Of a DNA stretch of 64,000 nucleotides, positions 24,734-35,491 are shown in pieces. How positions within the stretch are numbered: the stretch's first letter is position 1; each line of letters begins with the position of its first letter. The notes beneath the pieces were generated by a model that had not been told where the DNA came from, ran no database searches, and saw only the letters and a list, made by a program, of their open reading frames with translations. The position numbers and the translations under genes are program-made. The stretch spans positions 156,434 to 220,433 of the forward strand of contig DISK01000005.1 in the NCBI GenBank assembly GCA_002421905.1, read 5' to 3'. The stretch is from Micavibrio sp. UBA6212. GTDB lineage: Bacteria; Pseudomonadota; Alphaproteobacteria; Micavibrionales; Micavibrionaceae.

Positions 24734-27142
24734 ATGAAATTCACAATTGACTGGTTGAAAGAACATCTGGAGACCACCGCGTCCTTAAACGAGATTGTTG
24801 AGAAACTGACAGATGTTGGTCTTGAAGTCGAAGAAGTAGAAGATCGCGCAGAAATTTATGCCCCGTTCAAGGTTGCCGAAGTTCTGGAAGCAGAACCTCA
24901 CCCCGATGCCGACCGCTTGAAAGTTTGTCAGGTCAAAACAGCCGAAGGTGTCTTGCAAGTGGTCTGCGGTGCGCCAAATGCCCGCAAAGGGATGAAGGCA
25001 GTTTTTGCTCCTGCCGGAACCTATATTCCAGGCCTTGATGTAACGCTGAAAAAAACCAAAATCCGTGGTCAGGACTCCAACGGAATGATGGTGTCTGAAC
25101 GCGAAGTGTGTCTGGGTGAAGATCATAATGGCATTATTGATTTGCCAGTCGAGACTGAAATCGGCACGCCTCTTGCTGAAATTTATGGACTAAATGATCC
25201 GGTCATTGAAATAAACGTGACTCCGAACCGTCCGGATTGTGCGGGGATCAGAGGAATTGCCCGTGATCTGGCGGCGGCAGGTTTGGGGACACTCAAAGCG
25301 CTCCCGACACCAGAAATCAACAGCAAATTTGAATCAACTCCAAAAGTCACTTTGCAATTTGATGACGAGAACAAAGAGGCCTGTCCGCTTTTCATGGGTC
25401 GTCTGATTAAGAATGTTAAAAATGGCCCCTCTCCCGAATGGTTGCAGAACCGCTTAAAATCTATTGGTCTTCGCCCGATCTCGACTTTGGTCGATATTAC
25501 CAATTATTTCTGTATTGGCATGGCGCGCCCCTTGCATGTTTTTGATGCAGATAAACTCGTCGGGGATATTCATGTGCGGATGAGCAAAAAAGGTGAAACG
25601 CTCGACGCCTTGAATGACAAATCATATGTTCTTGAAGATGGAATGGTTGCCGTCTGCGATGACAGTGGCGTTTTAGGACTGGGCGGTATCGTCGGCGGTG
25701 TGGCAACAGGATGCGAAGAGACCACCACCAATGTTTATCTGGAATGTGCCTATTTTGATCCGATGAAAATTGCCCGTACCGGACGTGACTTGCAAATTGT
25801 ATCAGACGCCCGGTATCGTTTTGAACGTGGTATTGATCCGGTCTTTACGGTCGAGGCTGTTGACCTAGCGACACAAATGATTCTGGAGTTATGTGGTGGT
25901 GAAGCAGGAACCGTTGTCAAAGCTGGTGATGTTCCCCCATGCACAAAAGCATATCCCTATGACCCATCACGCTACGCCAAGTTGGTCGGCGATGCAGTTC
26001 CAGAATCGGAACAAAAAGCTATTCTGGAATCATTGGGATTCTCTGTTTCCAATGATTGGGCTGTGACAACACCAAGCTGGCGTCCGGATATTTTCGGGGT
26101 CGAGGATTTGATCGAAGAAATTGCCCGAATTCGTGGTTATCAGGCTATTGCACCGGTTTCAGTTACAAAAGATCAAGCGGTCGCGAAATCTGCCGAAACG
26201 CCGCGTGGCGCAAAAATGCGCAAAGCCAGAATTTCTCTGGCGTCGTCCGGATTGCAGGAATGTGTGACCTGGTCATTTATGGAAGAAGATCTGGCGTATA
26301 AATTCGGTGCCAATGACAAGCAACAAGCGGCACGTTTGAAATTACTGAACCCGATTAGCTCGGAATTGGCACAAATGCGCCCCAGCATTTTGCCAAATCT
26401 GATTGAAGCTGCGAGCCGTAATGCTGATCGTGGTCATCCGAATGCTGCGCTGTTCGAAGTCGGGCCTGTTTTCTTTGGTGCCGATCTGGCAGAACAGCCA
26501 GTTGTCGCATGTGGCGTGCGGGCAGGAACAATGAGCACAAAACATTGGAGCAGCGCAGAGGCTTCCCGTGCCGTGGATGTCTATGACGCCAAAGCAGATG
26601 TGCTTCGTACAATCGAGGCCTGCGGGGGCCCTGCAGGAAACCTGCAAGTCACGCGTGATGCGCCCTCTTATTTCCACCCGGGACGTTCGGGATCCTTAAG
26701 ACTTGGGGCGAATGTGATTGCCCATTTTGGCGAGATTCACCCCTCTCTTCTTGACCATATGAAGGTCAGTGATCCGGTTGTCGGATTTGAGCTTTTTATT
26801 GAGAACTTGCCGGAACAGAAGAAAAAGGGAACGGCTTTGCCGCTGGTTGATTTGCCGCCATTCCAACCTGTCTCGCGTGACTTTGCGTTTCTGGTCGATG
26901 CAGGTGTTGATGCTGACAGCTTTGTCCGTGCCATTACATCGGTGGATCGTAATCTGGTCGTCAAGGTTGAAACTTTCGATATCTACACCGGAAAAGGGAT
27001 TGAGCCGGGCAAAAAGTCGGTGGCGATTGCCGTGACGTTGCAGCCGCGCGACCATACACTGACCGATGCTGAAATTGACGGCATCTCTCAAAAAATCATA
27101 GCCGTGGTCGAGCAGAAAACAGGAGCAACTTTGAGAGGTTAG
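24734..27142 (+). CDS. pheT: Phenylalanyl-tRNA synthetase beta subunit
   Basis: Full-length 802-residue beta subunit. Domains in order: tRNA-binding OB domain (residues 40-150, with HPDADRLKVCQV), B3/B4 editing domain (about 210-390, with GRLIKNVKNGPSPEWLQNRL), B5 domain (400-470), catalytic-like core (480-690), and C-terminal anticodon-binding FDX-ACB domain (705-802, with PPFQPVSRDFAFLVD). It forms the alpha2beta2 enzyme with PheS. A GAGAATAAAC precedes the ATG. Confidence 0.97.
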   Translation: MKFTIDWLKEHLETTASLNEIVEKLTDVGLEVEEVEDRAEIYAPFKVAEVLEAEPHPDADRLKVCQVKTAEGVLQVVCGAPNARKGMKAVFAPAGTYIPGLDVTLKKTKIRGQDSNGMMVSEREVCLGEDHNGIIDLPVETEIGTPLAEIYGLNDPVIEINVTPNRPDCAGIRGIARDLAAAGLGTLKALPTPEINSKFESTPKVTLQFDDENKEACPLFMGRLIKNVKNGPSPEWLQNRLKSIGLRPISTLVDITNYFCIGMARPLHVFDADKLVGDIHVRMSKKGETLDALNDKSYVLEDGMVAVCDDSGVLGLGGIVGGVATGCEETTTNVYLECAYFDPMKIARTGRDLQIVSDARYRFERGIDPVFTVEAVDLATQMILELCGGEAGTVVKAGDVPPCTKAYPYDPSRYAKLVGDAVPESEQKAILESLGFSVSNDWAVTTPSWRPDIFGVEDLIEEIARIRGYQAIAPVSVTKDQAVAKSAETPRGAKMRKARISLASSGLQECVTWSFMEEDLAYKFGANDKQQAARLKLLNPISSELAQMRPSILPNLIEAASRNADRGHPNAALFEVGPVFFGADLAEQPVVACGVRAGTMSTKHWSSAEASRAVDVYDAKADVLRTIEACGGPAGNLQVTRDAPSYFHPGRSGSLRLGANVIAHFGEIHPSLLDHMKVSDPVVGFELFIENLPEQKKKGTALPLVDLPPFQPVSRDFAFLVDAGVDADSFVRAITSVDRNLVVKVETFDIYTGKGIEPGKKSVAIAVTLQPRDHTLTDAEIDGISQKIIAVVEQKTGATLRG

Positions 27143-27219
27143 TTGTGCCCAAAATTTGACATATCTATAGTTCTTGATGTATAGTGACTTCCATAAAAAC
27201 CAAAAAAGAAGGTGTGAAA

Positions 27220-27948
27220 ATGAATAAGGCTATTTTTAATGCAGCAGTTCTTGCTGCTGGCGTGGCTCTTGCCGGATGTAATCAGACAATCGGCGGCTTG
27301 GTTCGCCCCGATTCCGAGGGGTCACAAACTCCGACAACTCCAAAAATCGAACCAATGGCACGTCCAGCCCAATCAGGTCTTTATCCTGATAAATATTGTG
27401 AAGAGACTTTGAAATATCGCTCTGACGCAGGAAAAATCTTCTCTACAGTTGCCAATACGGTAACTAATCTCGATAATACATGTATTGGTATTCATGTCGG
27501 TTATGAAACTCATGTCGGTAATAAAGATAAAGAAACCGGTAAAATAGATACAAACAGAGAAGTGTCCTCCGTATATGGACATGTTTGGTTGAACGCTTGT
27601 CAGGGACAGAATCTGGCTTCCAGCACTTTGGGCGCTGTCGTCGGTTTCCTTGATAAGAGAACACAAATTGAACAACGGAAACAAGAACAGGCTTGTGATA
27701 AAGAGCTTAAAGCTGTTCAGAGCTATACGGCCGCCGTCATCAAAAATATGGAAGGTAAGTTTCCAGGCAAAGCGCGTGGAGAAAAACTGGTTCACGATAT
27801 TGAGGGAACCGCTGATCTTACGAACTTCATTATTCCAAGCGCAATCCGGGGCCGTATGCCCGACGTTGGATCGTTTGTTCCACAAATACAGATCCCATCC
27901 ATTCCGAATGGATATGGAAGACCTGCCCCGGCCCGTGGGATGAGATAG
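27220..27948 (+). CDS. Putative lipoprotein, 242 aa
   Basis: The ATG at 27220 is preferred over 27184 because it follows AGAAGGTG and gives a clean lipoprotein signal: MNKAIFNAAVLAAGVALAGC, lipobox LAGC with Cys20. The mature part has a Pro/Thr-rich linker, then a domain starting YPDKYCEETLKYRSDAGKI and three more cysteines. No domain recognised. Monocistronic, convergent with fadD. Confidence 0.75.
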   Translation: MNKAIFNAAVLAAGVALAGCNQTIGGLVRPDSEGSQTPTTPKIEPMARPAQSGLYPDKYCEETLKYRSDAGKIFSTVANTVTNLDNTCIGIHVGYETHVGNKDKETGKIDTNREVSSVYGHVWLNACQGQNLASSTLGAVVGFLDKRTQIEQRKQEQACDKELKAVQSYTAAVIKNMEGKFPGKARGEKLVHDIEGTADLTNFIIPSAIRGRMPDVGSFVPQIQIPSIPNGYGRPAPARGMR

Positions 27949-27977
27949 GTCAGAATTAAAGTTCCCTGTTCAACTTG

Positions 27978-27998
27978 ACCAGCCCAATCAGGGCTGGT
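27978..27998. terminator. Shared terminator, lipoprotein gene / fadD
   Basis: Perfect ACCAGCCC / GGGCTGGT with 5-base loop, then TTTTT on the plus strand. The fadD stop codon (27988-27990) lies at the loop, so the last FadD codons are part of the stem. Confidence 0.85.
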
Positions 27999-29691
27999 TT
28001 TTCTCTTTCTGGAACTCCTGAGCGATCAGATCCTTTTTGGATAGTTTGCCGATCATGGTTTTGGGTAATGGTTCATCCCTGAACTCGACATGTCTTGGCA
28101 TTTCGATTTTCGAGATTTTATCGGACAGGAAATGACGCAAATCTTCTTCTGTGAGGTGGCGCCCGCTTTTCAGCTTGATCCAGACCTTTGGGGCTTCTCC
28201 CCGATGTTCATCCGGAACACCTGCCGCAACACATTCTTCGACGGAAGGGTGTTTGTAGATGGCCTCTTCAATAACGCGCGGGTACACATTATATCCATTG
28301 ACCAGAATTAAGTCCTTGATCCTGTCAACGATATACAAGTAACCATCTTCGTCATATTCGGCGACGTCTCCGGTTTTTAAGAATCCATCTTGCATGACAT
28401 TGGCAGTTTCATCCGGACGATTCCAGTACCCCTTCATGACCTGTGGCCCTTTGACCCAAATTTCTCCACGGGTATGTGGGGATGCCACCAATTTTCCCGT
28501 TTCTGAATCATGCAGCTCTATAATGGTTCCTGGAAAGGGGAGACCGATAGACCCCAATTTATTTGCACCTTCAATCGGGTTGGCACAAGCTACAGGAGAG
28601 GTCTCGGTGAGGCCATACCCTTCAACCAATACACATCCGGTTTCAGATTCAAAGGCGCGCTTGACTTCAACAGGCAACGGCGCCCCACCAGAAATACAAT
28701 AACGCAACGAGGTAAGATCATATTTTTTGATATCCGGATGAGCATTGATCGCATTATAGATAGCAGGGACAGCCGGAAAAAAATGCGGACGGGTCTGATG
28801 AATAAGAGTAAGGGTTTCATCCAGATTAAAGCGGGGTGACGCAATAATTTCGAACCCTAACCTGACACTCAGATTTAGAATAGTGGTCATGGCAAAGACA
28901 TGAAAAAACGGGATAACCGCGAGCATCCGCTCTTGTCCCGGATGCAGATCATAAAACCATCTCACACATTGTTCGACATTGGCGGTCAGGTTGGCATGGG
29001 TTAGCATCGCGCCTTTGGGAATGCCGGTTGTCCCGCCCGTATATTGAAAAATGGCTATATCTTCTTCGATATTGATGGGAGGGGGATCAAATTGGCCGTC
29101 ATTGCTGGTGAGTTGTTCGAATGAAATATGTCGGTCGTCATTTGGGATGACGGCTTGCTCGGATTTTTTGAAAATAGAGAATAGAATATTTTTTGGAAAA
29201 GGCAGGCACGAGGTAAAAGGGCATACGATAATCTGGTTCAGTCTCGTGCAATGCAACATCTTTTGTAGTTTATCATAGGTCACTTTCAGATCAATGGTTA
29301 CCATATAATCTGTCCGGCTATCTTCAATTTGTTTCGCCAGCTCTTCTTCCGCATATAACGGATTATAATTGACGATGGTCGCCCCTGTTTTTGCAATCGC
29401 ATAATAGGCAATCAGAAAATATGGACAATTAGGTAAACATAACCCGACCTTAACGCCTTTTTCTACACCATGGTCATGCAGCCCCTTGGCCATGCGGTCA
29501 ACAAGAGTGCCAATTTCTTCCCAGTTCCAGACTTTACCCATAAAACGGAATGCAGGACGATGCGGAAATTTTCTGCGGCTGGATTCAAGATATTGGTATA
29601 TTGGCCCAGTTTGTAATGGTGAATATGACTGTGTGTTCCACTGGACATTGGGGGGGTAGGAAGACTCCCAAAAAAACTCTGATTGCTGCAC
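27988..29691 (-). CDS. fadD: Long-chain fatty-acid--CoA ligase
   Basis: An adenylate-forming acyl-CoA synthetase of 567 residues. The ATP-binding P-loop-like motif is YTGGTTGIPKGA; others are GYGLTETSP, the FLKTGDVAEYDEDGYLYIVDR hinge region and the C-terminal lysine in PKTMIGKLSKKDL. N-terminal residues (QSYSPLQTGPIYQYLESSRRK) match the long-chain ligase group. It would activate imported fatty acids for beta-oxidation or lipid synthesis. No other beta-oxidation genes are nearby. Divergent from the cold-shock gene across 217 bp. Confidence 0.93.
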   Translation of the reverse strand: MQQSEFFWESSYPPNVQWNTQSYSPLQTGPIYQYLESSRRKFPHRPAFRFMGKVWNWEEIGTLVDRMAKGLHDHGVEKGVKVGLCLPNCPYFLIAYYAIAKTGATIVNYNPLYAEEELAKQIEDSRTDYMVTIDLKVTYDKLQKMLHCTRLNQIIVCPFTSCLPFPKNILFSIFKKSEQAVIPNDDRHISFEQLTSNDGQFDPPPINIEEDIAIFQYTGGTTGIPKGAMLTHANLTANVEQCVRWFYDLHPGQERMLAVIPFFHVFAMTTILNLSVRLGFEIIASPRFNLDETLTLIHQTRPHFFPAVPAIYNAINAHPDIKKYDLTSLRYCISGGAPLPVEVKRAFESETGCVLVEGYGLTETSPVACANPIEGANKLGSIGLPFPGTIIELHDSETGKLVASPHTRGEIWVKGPQVMKGYWNRPDETANVMQDGFLKTGDVAEYDEDGYLYIVDRIKDLILVNGYNVYPRVIEEAIYKHPSVEECVAAGVPDEHRGEAPKVWIKLKSGRHLTEEDLRHFLSDKISKIEMPRHVEFRDEPLPKTMIGKLSKKDLIAQEFQKEKNQP

Positions 29692-29908
29692 GCCCGACCC
29701 TTTCGTCGTTCAAAATTGTTGCACTTCAATATATCATCTCCTCGCATTCTATCATTCTTTACGGTCAAAGTCATGACACGCTGCCGCAGCAAAAAATAAA
29801 AATTGAAAGTGATGTCGTAAAACTTTTCTGGACGTTGGCAATAACACATACTATACTTCTGCGTACTAAATTACGTATTACTATATAAAAAAGGAATAAT
29901 ATTTCGAT

Positions 29909-30427
29909 ATGTCGTTGGCTCAAGGCGCTTCATTTCATAAAAAGGTTGAAGGGGTCAAAGCCAAACTGAAGTGGTTTAATGCCACCAAGGGGTTTGGCTT
30001 CGTAATACCTGAAGGAAAAGATATTGATGCGTTCTTGCATATCACGCAGTTGCAAAAACTTGGGATTTTTGGCCTTGGCGAAGGTGCAGAACTAATCTGT
30101 CACATTGAGTATGGAGATAAAGGAGCCTCCGTTATCGAGGTCTTGCAGGTGGTGTCTCAAGGTGAGGGCGCTGAGTTACCCATAGCCGATTCTTCTGACC
30201 AGTCCGGAATTTTTAAGGCCAAGGGAATTGTGAAGCTTTATTATCCTGACAAAGGATATGGCTTTATTACACCCGATGACGGCATGAAAGATGTGTTTGT
30301 ACATAAATCCTGTCTGGAGCGTTGCGAAATAAAACATATTGAGCCTGGTCAGCGTGTCCGTATCACCTTTAAGGCTGCGGAAAAAGGGCGTGAAGCCATA
30401 GAAGTGGCAGTTGAAGGGCCCTTTTGA
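29909..30427 (+). CDS. Protein with two cold-shock domains
   Basis: A 172-residue protein with two tandem cold-shock (OB-fold, RNA/ssDNA-binding) domains, common in alphaproteobacteria. Domain 1 (about 17-80) has KAKLKWFNATKGFGFVIPEG, domain 2 (about 105-170) has KGIVKLYYPDKGYGFITPDD and DVFVHKS. In both, the RNP1-like KGFGF/KGYGF is intact; in domain 2 one aromatic (W to Y) differs. Likely an RNA chaperone. AAAAGGAATAA precedes the ATG. Confidence 0.93.
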   Translation: MSLAQGASFHKKVEGVKAKLKWFNATKGFGFVIPEGKDIDAFLHITQLQKLGIFGLGEGAELICHIEYGDKGASVIEVLQVVSQGEGAELPIADSSDQSGIFKAKGIVKLYYPDKGYGFITPDDGMKDVFVHKSCLERCEIKHIEPGQRVRITFKAAEKGREAIEVAVEGPF

Positions 30428-30590
30428 TTTTCCGGATTTTTTATCACTAGCAATCAAGGGGGAAGATACGGGGCAGGTCTGCAAATTGTGCAGAGCACTC
30501 CCTCTTGACCTCGATTCAAATATCATGTCTTCTCCCAGAAGGTAAAAACATCAAGTGGTGTTTCTGCAGTCTTGTCAAAGGAGAATTGTT

Positions 30591-33500
30591 GTGTCGGCAT
30601 CAGCCAAGAAACAAGTGAAAACTTCAAAAAAAATATCATCATCAAAAGTGGCCGGAAAAAGCAAATCGAATGAGCCTTTAACCGCTTTTGGTAAAGCATA
30701 TGCCGAGGCTTTGCGTGAGGTTGATCGTGAAGGGTTGGATCAAAACCTTTTAAGCCATGTGATCGCATATCAGGAAAAAATGTCGGATAAACGAAAATCC
30801 GGACAAACCTTGATTGATGTTTATAACCCGACTGAATCTGCGCATGGTTGGTATGGTGTGCATACTGTCATTAATATTGTTGCTGAAGATATGGTGTTTT
30901 TCATCGACTCAGTTACGGCCTACATTGCAGATAAATCATATCTCATCGAGCAAATCCTGCACCCTCGAGTTTATAAAAAACAGGGTAAGGGAAAAGCCGT
31001 ATCCTATATAAATAGAGCGCAGGCCAAGGCTGAAAATATAGATGGACAAATGCACATGTTTGTCCAGTTGAACCGTCGTCTGACCGAGCGGCAGATGCAG
31101 GAAATAAAAAACGATCTATACGAAGTTATTTCCGATACCGCATTGGCCACACGTGATTGGAGAGAAACCAGACAAAGATTGAATGATGTTCGTGAGAATA
31201 TTTCTGTTCTGGATGGTCAGGGGGAGCGTTTATTCAGCGAATTCAAAGAATTCTTACAATACATCCATGATGATAATTTTACCCTATTGGGGTCACGAGA
31301 ATATACGGTCAAAAAAACTGGAAAGGTCATGTCTTTGACAGCAGTCAAAGGAAGTGGTCTCGGACTTTATAGTGAAGATCGTACAACCGAATTTCTGGAA
31401 GATATTGACCGCGTCCGCTTTGTTGAAAATCTGGACGCAAGAAAAGATGCTCCACAAATTCTTATCACCAAATTATTGAAGAAGTCGGATGTCCATCGTC
31501 GCGTTCCTATTGATTGCATCGTTGTTCGTCATTTTGATCGTAAGGGAGTATTGACCGGAGAAACCCATTTTATAGGACTCTTCACATCGGTCACATATTC
31601 CCGCGGTATCGCTACCGTCCCGTATCTTTGGTACAAAGTTGAAAATTTGATGGCCCGTGCCGGATTTGAATCTGGAGAACATAGTGGTCGTGCCCTGCGC
31701 CACATATTGGAAAAATATCCGCGTGATGAATTGTTCCAGATTTCAGACGAGAAATTATTCCAGACTTGTATGGAAATATTGCGTTTACAAGAGCGGCCAC
31801 GTATTGCTCTTTTCGTCCGGCCTGATCCATTTGGTCGTACAGCAACCTGTTTGGTTTACATCCCTCGTGACCGGTATGACACGCGTCTGAGAATCCGCTT
31901 CAGTATGGTTCTGGAAGAGGAAATGAAAGCCCAGTATATCGGATTTCAGTCAACGGTTGATGACTCTCCTCTGGTTCGAGCCAGCTTTACATTGGCATAT
32001 CCCGAAGGCCAGCAAGAAAAATATAATATTACCCGTATTGAGCAGCGTCTTCAGGAGGAAGGGCAAAACTGGGGTGAGCGTTTGAATGATATGCTGGTCG
32101 AGCGCCTGGAAAATGAAGATGAAGCAGCGGATATCGCCTTTCGCTATTCCAATGCTTTCCCTGTGTCATATCAGGAAGCATATCAAACCAGACAGGCCGT
32201 CCACGATATTACAAAAGTCGAAATGGTTGCACAAAGTAGAAAACCGGATGTTGATTTGTATCGCCCCCACGGATCGGGAAGCAATCAGGTTTCACTAAAA
32301 TTATACAGCCCTGTTGAGGCTGTCCCTCTTTCTGATATTCTTCCAATTCTTGAGAATATGGGGCTGAAAGTTGAAGCTGAATATCCATATGAAATTCACC
32401 CTCGTAATTCTGAACATGTCGTCTGGATTCAGGATTTTGATGCCACGATTGTGGGGGATATCGGAAACCTGAAGGACGGACAATCTATACAAAATCTCCG
32501 TGAGAATTTCGAAGAATGTCTCAAAGGAATATGGGATTCTGAGATTGAGAATGACAGCTTGAATCGGTTGATTCTGCTTGCTGGAATGAAATGGCGGGAT
32601 GTTGTTATTTTGCGGTCTTATATTCGTTACATGCGCCAGACAGAAATTCCATTCTCTTTGCCGTATATGGAGCAAGCTGCAACAGATTATCCGGTTATCG
32701 CGAAATTGCTCGTGGAGTATTTCTACACTCGCTTCTCGCCTGAACAACAGACCCGCAAGGCCGCCAACCAGTGTGACGAAATTGAATCTAAAATCGAACT
32801 GGAATTGCAGAATGTTTCCTCATTGGATCAGGATCGGGTTTTGCGCGCTGCATTGGCAACAATGAAAGCAACATTGCGAACCAACTTTTTCCAGTATGAA
32901 AAAGGGAGCAAGCCGAAAAGCTGGGTTTCCGTCAAACTAGACAGCAAACAAATTCCAAACATTCCTGAACCCCGTCCGTATCGCGAGATATTTGTGTATT
33001 CTCCAAGAGTAGAGGGTGTCCACTTGCGCGGAGGGAAAATTGCACGGGGAGGTCTGCGGTGGTCGGATCGTCATGAGGACTTCCGCGTTGAAGTTCTGGG
33101 ATTAATGAAAGCACAGCAAGTAAAAAACTCTGTCATTGTCCCAATGGGAGCCAAAGGTGGGTTTGTTGTTAAGATGCCACCGAAAACAGGTGGACGTCCC
33201 GCCTATCAAGCTGAAGGTATTGCATGTTACCAGACCTTTATTCGTGGTCTTTTGGACATTACCGATAACCGTCTGGGTCAGAAAATATTACCGCCCAAAA
33301 ATGTTGTGCGTCAGGATGAAGATGATCCATATCTGGTTGTGGCTGCCGATAAAGGAACCGCAACATTCTCGGACATCGCCAACTCGATTTCCAAAGAGTA
33401 TGACTTCTGGTTGGGTGATGCTTTTGCCTCGGGTGGTTCCGTTGGGTATGACCATAAAAAAATGGGGATTACAGCGCGCGGTGCATGGGAATCGGTTAAA

Positions 33501-35438
33501 CGCCACTTCCGTGAACTGAATCATGATACACAGACCAAAGAATTTGAAGTGGTTGGCGTAGGAGATATGGGAGGTGACGTGTTCGGAAACGGCTTGTTGC
33601 AATCCAAAAAGATCAAGTTGATCGGTGCCTTCAACCACATGCATATTTTCTGTGACCCTTCGCCGGACGCCGCTATATCCTACAAAGAGCGTGCTCGTCT
33701 GTTTACCGCGGTAAAAGGATGGGGTGATTACGATACATCGAAACTTTCAAAAGGTGGTCGTATTTTCCTTCGTTCGGAAAAATCCTTGCAACTGACACCA
33801 GAAATTCAAAAGCGCTTCGATATTGATAAATCCACCGTGTCACCGACCGAGTTGATTAAAGCAATGCTATGTGCCAGAACGGATTTACTGTTTTTCGGAG
33901 GCATTGGAACCTATATCAAATCCTCAAAAGAAACCAATGCCGATGCAGGGGATCGCAGCAATGACAGTCTGCGGATCAATGCAACCGAGGTACGTGCCAA
34001 GGTGGTGGGTGAAGGTGCAAATCTGGGTGTAACTCAACGCGCCAGAATTGAGTATGCAAAAAAAGGCGGCCATTTGAATACCGACTTTATTGACAACTCG
34101 GCTGGTGTTGATACCTCTGACCATGAAGTGAATATCAAGATTTTGCTCTCCGAGGTTATCAGAGATCCAAAACATAAACTGAACGAGAACACGCGCAATA
34201 AACTCTTGATGGATATGACAGATGATATTGCAGCTCTTGTCTTGCAGGATAACTATTTCCAGACGCAGGCCCTATCGCTGTTGGAAATGCAATCAGCAGA
34301 TTTATTGTCCGAACATGCCGAGTTTATGCGGTCAATGGAAAAATCAGGATTCCTCAATCGCAAGGTCGAGTTCTTGCCAAATGATGAAGAGATTGAAGAG
34401 CGTATGAAAATTCGCAAAGGTCTGACACGTCCTGAACTTTCTCTTCTCGTTTCTTACGGCAAGCTTTCCTACACCAATGCGTTGCTTTCTTCGTCTCTGC
34501 CGGATGATCCATCTATGCTGGATTGGGTCGAGAATTATTTCCCTGAAATTTTGAAGAAAAAGTACAAAAAGGAAATTCTATCGCACCAATTACGTCGTGA
34601 AATCATTGCGATGGCTGTATCCAATGCGGTAATTAACCGTCTTGGCCCAACCTTTGTACGCAAGGTAGTTGATCGTACCGGCGCGGATATTTCTTCTGTG
34701 ACCAACGCATATCTGATTGTGCGGGATTCTTTTGGTCTTAGAAAAATATGGGACGAGATCGAAGCTCTGGACAATAAGGTCCCGGCGCAAATCCAGATGA
34801 AGGCTATGCTAAAAACAGTCAGACTTTCCGAACGGGAGACCTATTGGATTCTAACCCGTATGGGGCGTCAGGCAGATCGTGCGAAAGATGGGGAAGTCTT
34901 CTCAAAAGGCGTTCGGGAGTTAAGGTCCTGTTTGTCTGATATTCTTCCGGATGATATTACCGCCAATTTGGAAATGAGAACCAAAGATTGGATTTCAAAT
35001 GGAATACCTAAATCTTTGGCAGAAGAAATATCCTTATTGCCATTGATTGGCTCTGCCTATGACCTGATAAAAATATCTCAGGCTCAAAAAATTGAAATCA
35101 GCAAAATAGCCCAAACTTATTTTGCCCTTGGTTCGATGTTCCATTTTGAACGGCTACGAATTAAGGCGCAGAATATGGAAGGAGATCATCCTGAACTAGC
35201 GCAGGCGGCACAAGGAATTGTTGGGTCTTTGAATATTGTGCAGTCTGATCTGACCGCCAGAGTTATTCGAGAATGTGGTAAAAAATCAATTGGGCCGGAC
35301 ATCGCAAAAATATGGGTTGAGAAATACTGCCCGTCTGCTGTCCGCGTTCTGGATATGATTGCCCAGATGGAAAAAACCGGATCGGCTGATCTGGCCACTC
35401 TTGTGGTGATTGACCAGCAATTGCGTGGCTTGTGCTAG
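30591..35438 (+). CDS. gdhB: NAD-specific glutamate dehydrogenase, large (GDH-180) type
   Basis: Very large NAD-GDH that deaminates glutamate to 2-oxoglutarate. I choose the GTG at 30591 because AAAGGAG is eight bases upstream; the ATG at 30555 lacks a site. The product is about 1,615 residues, the family length. Order: N-terminal regulatory region with ACT-like modules (about 20-700), then the catalytic part with RGGLRWSDRHEDFRVEVLGL MKAQQVKNSVIVPMGAKGGF, containing the substrate-binding lysines, GVGDMGGDVFGNG (nucleotide-binding), and a C-terminal helical region. Soluble. A strong terminator follows. The symbol is the one commonly used for this type. Confidence 0.94.
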   Translation: MSASAKKQVKTSKKISSSKVAGKSKSNEPLTAFGKAYAEALREVDREGLDQNLLSHVIAYQEKMSDKRKSGQTLIDVYNPTESAHGWYGVHTVINIVAEDMVFFIDSVTAYIADKSYLIEQILHPRVYKKQGKGKAVSYINRAQAKAENIDGQMHMFVQLNRRLTERQMQEIKNDLYEVISDTALATRDWRETRQRLNDVRENISVLDGQGERLFSEFKEFLQYIHDDNFTLLGSREYTVKKTGKVMSLTAVKGSGLGLYSEDRTTEFLEDIDRVRFVENLDARKDAPQILITKLLKKSDVHRRVPIDCIVVRHFDRKGVLTGETHFIGLFTSVTYSRGIATVPYLWYKVENLMARAGFESGEHSGRALRHILEKYPRDELFQISDEKLFQTCMEILRLQERPRIALFVRPDPFGRTATCLVYIPRDRYDTRLRIRFSMVLEEEMKAQYIGFQSTVDDSPLVRASFTLAYPEGQQEKYNITRIEQRLQEEGQNWGERLNDMLVERLENEDEAADIAFRYSNAFPVSYQEAYQTRQAVHDITKVEMVAQSRKPDVDLYRPHGSGSNQVSLKLYSPVEAVPLSDILPILENMGLKVEAEYPYEIHPRNSEHVVWIQDFDATIVGDIGNLKDGQSIQNLRENFEECLKGIWDSEIENDSLNRLILLAGMKWRDVVILRSYIRYMRQTEIPFSLPYMEQAATDYPVIAKLLVEYFYTRFSPEQQTRKAANQCDEIESKIELELQNVSSLDQDRVLRAALATMKATLRTNFFQYEKGSKPKSWVSVKLDSKQIPNIPEPRPYREIFVYSPRVEGVHLRGGKIARGGLRWSDRHEDFRVEVLGLMKAQQVKNSVIVPMGAKGGFVVKMPPKTGGRPAYQAEGIACYQTFIRGLLDITDNRLGQKILPPKNVVRQDEDDPYLVVAADKGTATFSDIANSISKEYDFWLGDAFASGGSVGYDHKKMGITARGAWESVKRHFRELNHDTQTKEFEVVGVGDMGGDVFGNGLLQSKKIKLIGAFNHMHIFCDPSPDAAISYKERARLFTAVKGWGDYDTSKLSKGGRIFLRSEKSLQLTPEIQKRFDIDKSTVSPTELIKAMLCARTDLLFFGGIGTYIKSSKETNADAGDRSNDSLRINATEVRAKVVGEGANLGVTQRARIEYAKKGGHLNTDFIDNSAGVDTSDHEVNIKILLSEVIRDPKHKLNENTRNKLLMDMTDDIAALVLQDNYFQTQALSLLEMQSADLLSEHAEFMRSMEKSGFLNRKVEFLPNDEEIEERMKIRKGLTRPELSLLVSYGKLSYTNALLSSSLPDDPSMLDWVENYFPEILKKKYKKEILSHQLRREIIAMAVSNAVINRLGPTFVRKVVDRTGADISSVTNAYLIVRDSFGLRKIWDEIEALDNKVPAQIQMKAMLKTVRLSERETYWILTRMGRQADRAKDGEVFSKGVRELRSCLSDILPDDITANLEMRTKDWISNGIPKSLAEEISLLPLIGSAYDLIKISQAQKIEISKIAQTYFALGSMFHFERLRIKAQNMEGDHPELAQAAQGIVGSLNIVQSDLTARVIRECGKKSIGPDIAKIWVEKYCPSAVRVLDMIAQMEKTGSADLATLVVIDQQLRGLC

Positions 35439-35464
35439 AATATTTGAATAATAGGGAATTCGGG

Positions 35465-35491
35465 AAACCAGACCTTATACAGGTCTGGTTT
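35465..35491. terminator. Terminator shared by glutamate dehydrogenase and MATE genes
   Basis: Perfect 11-bp stem AAACCAGACCT / AGGTCTGGTTT with TATAC loop and T-tract. The MATE stop codon (35475-35477) is at the loop base. Confidence 0.9.
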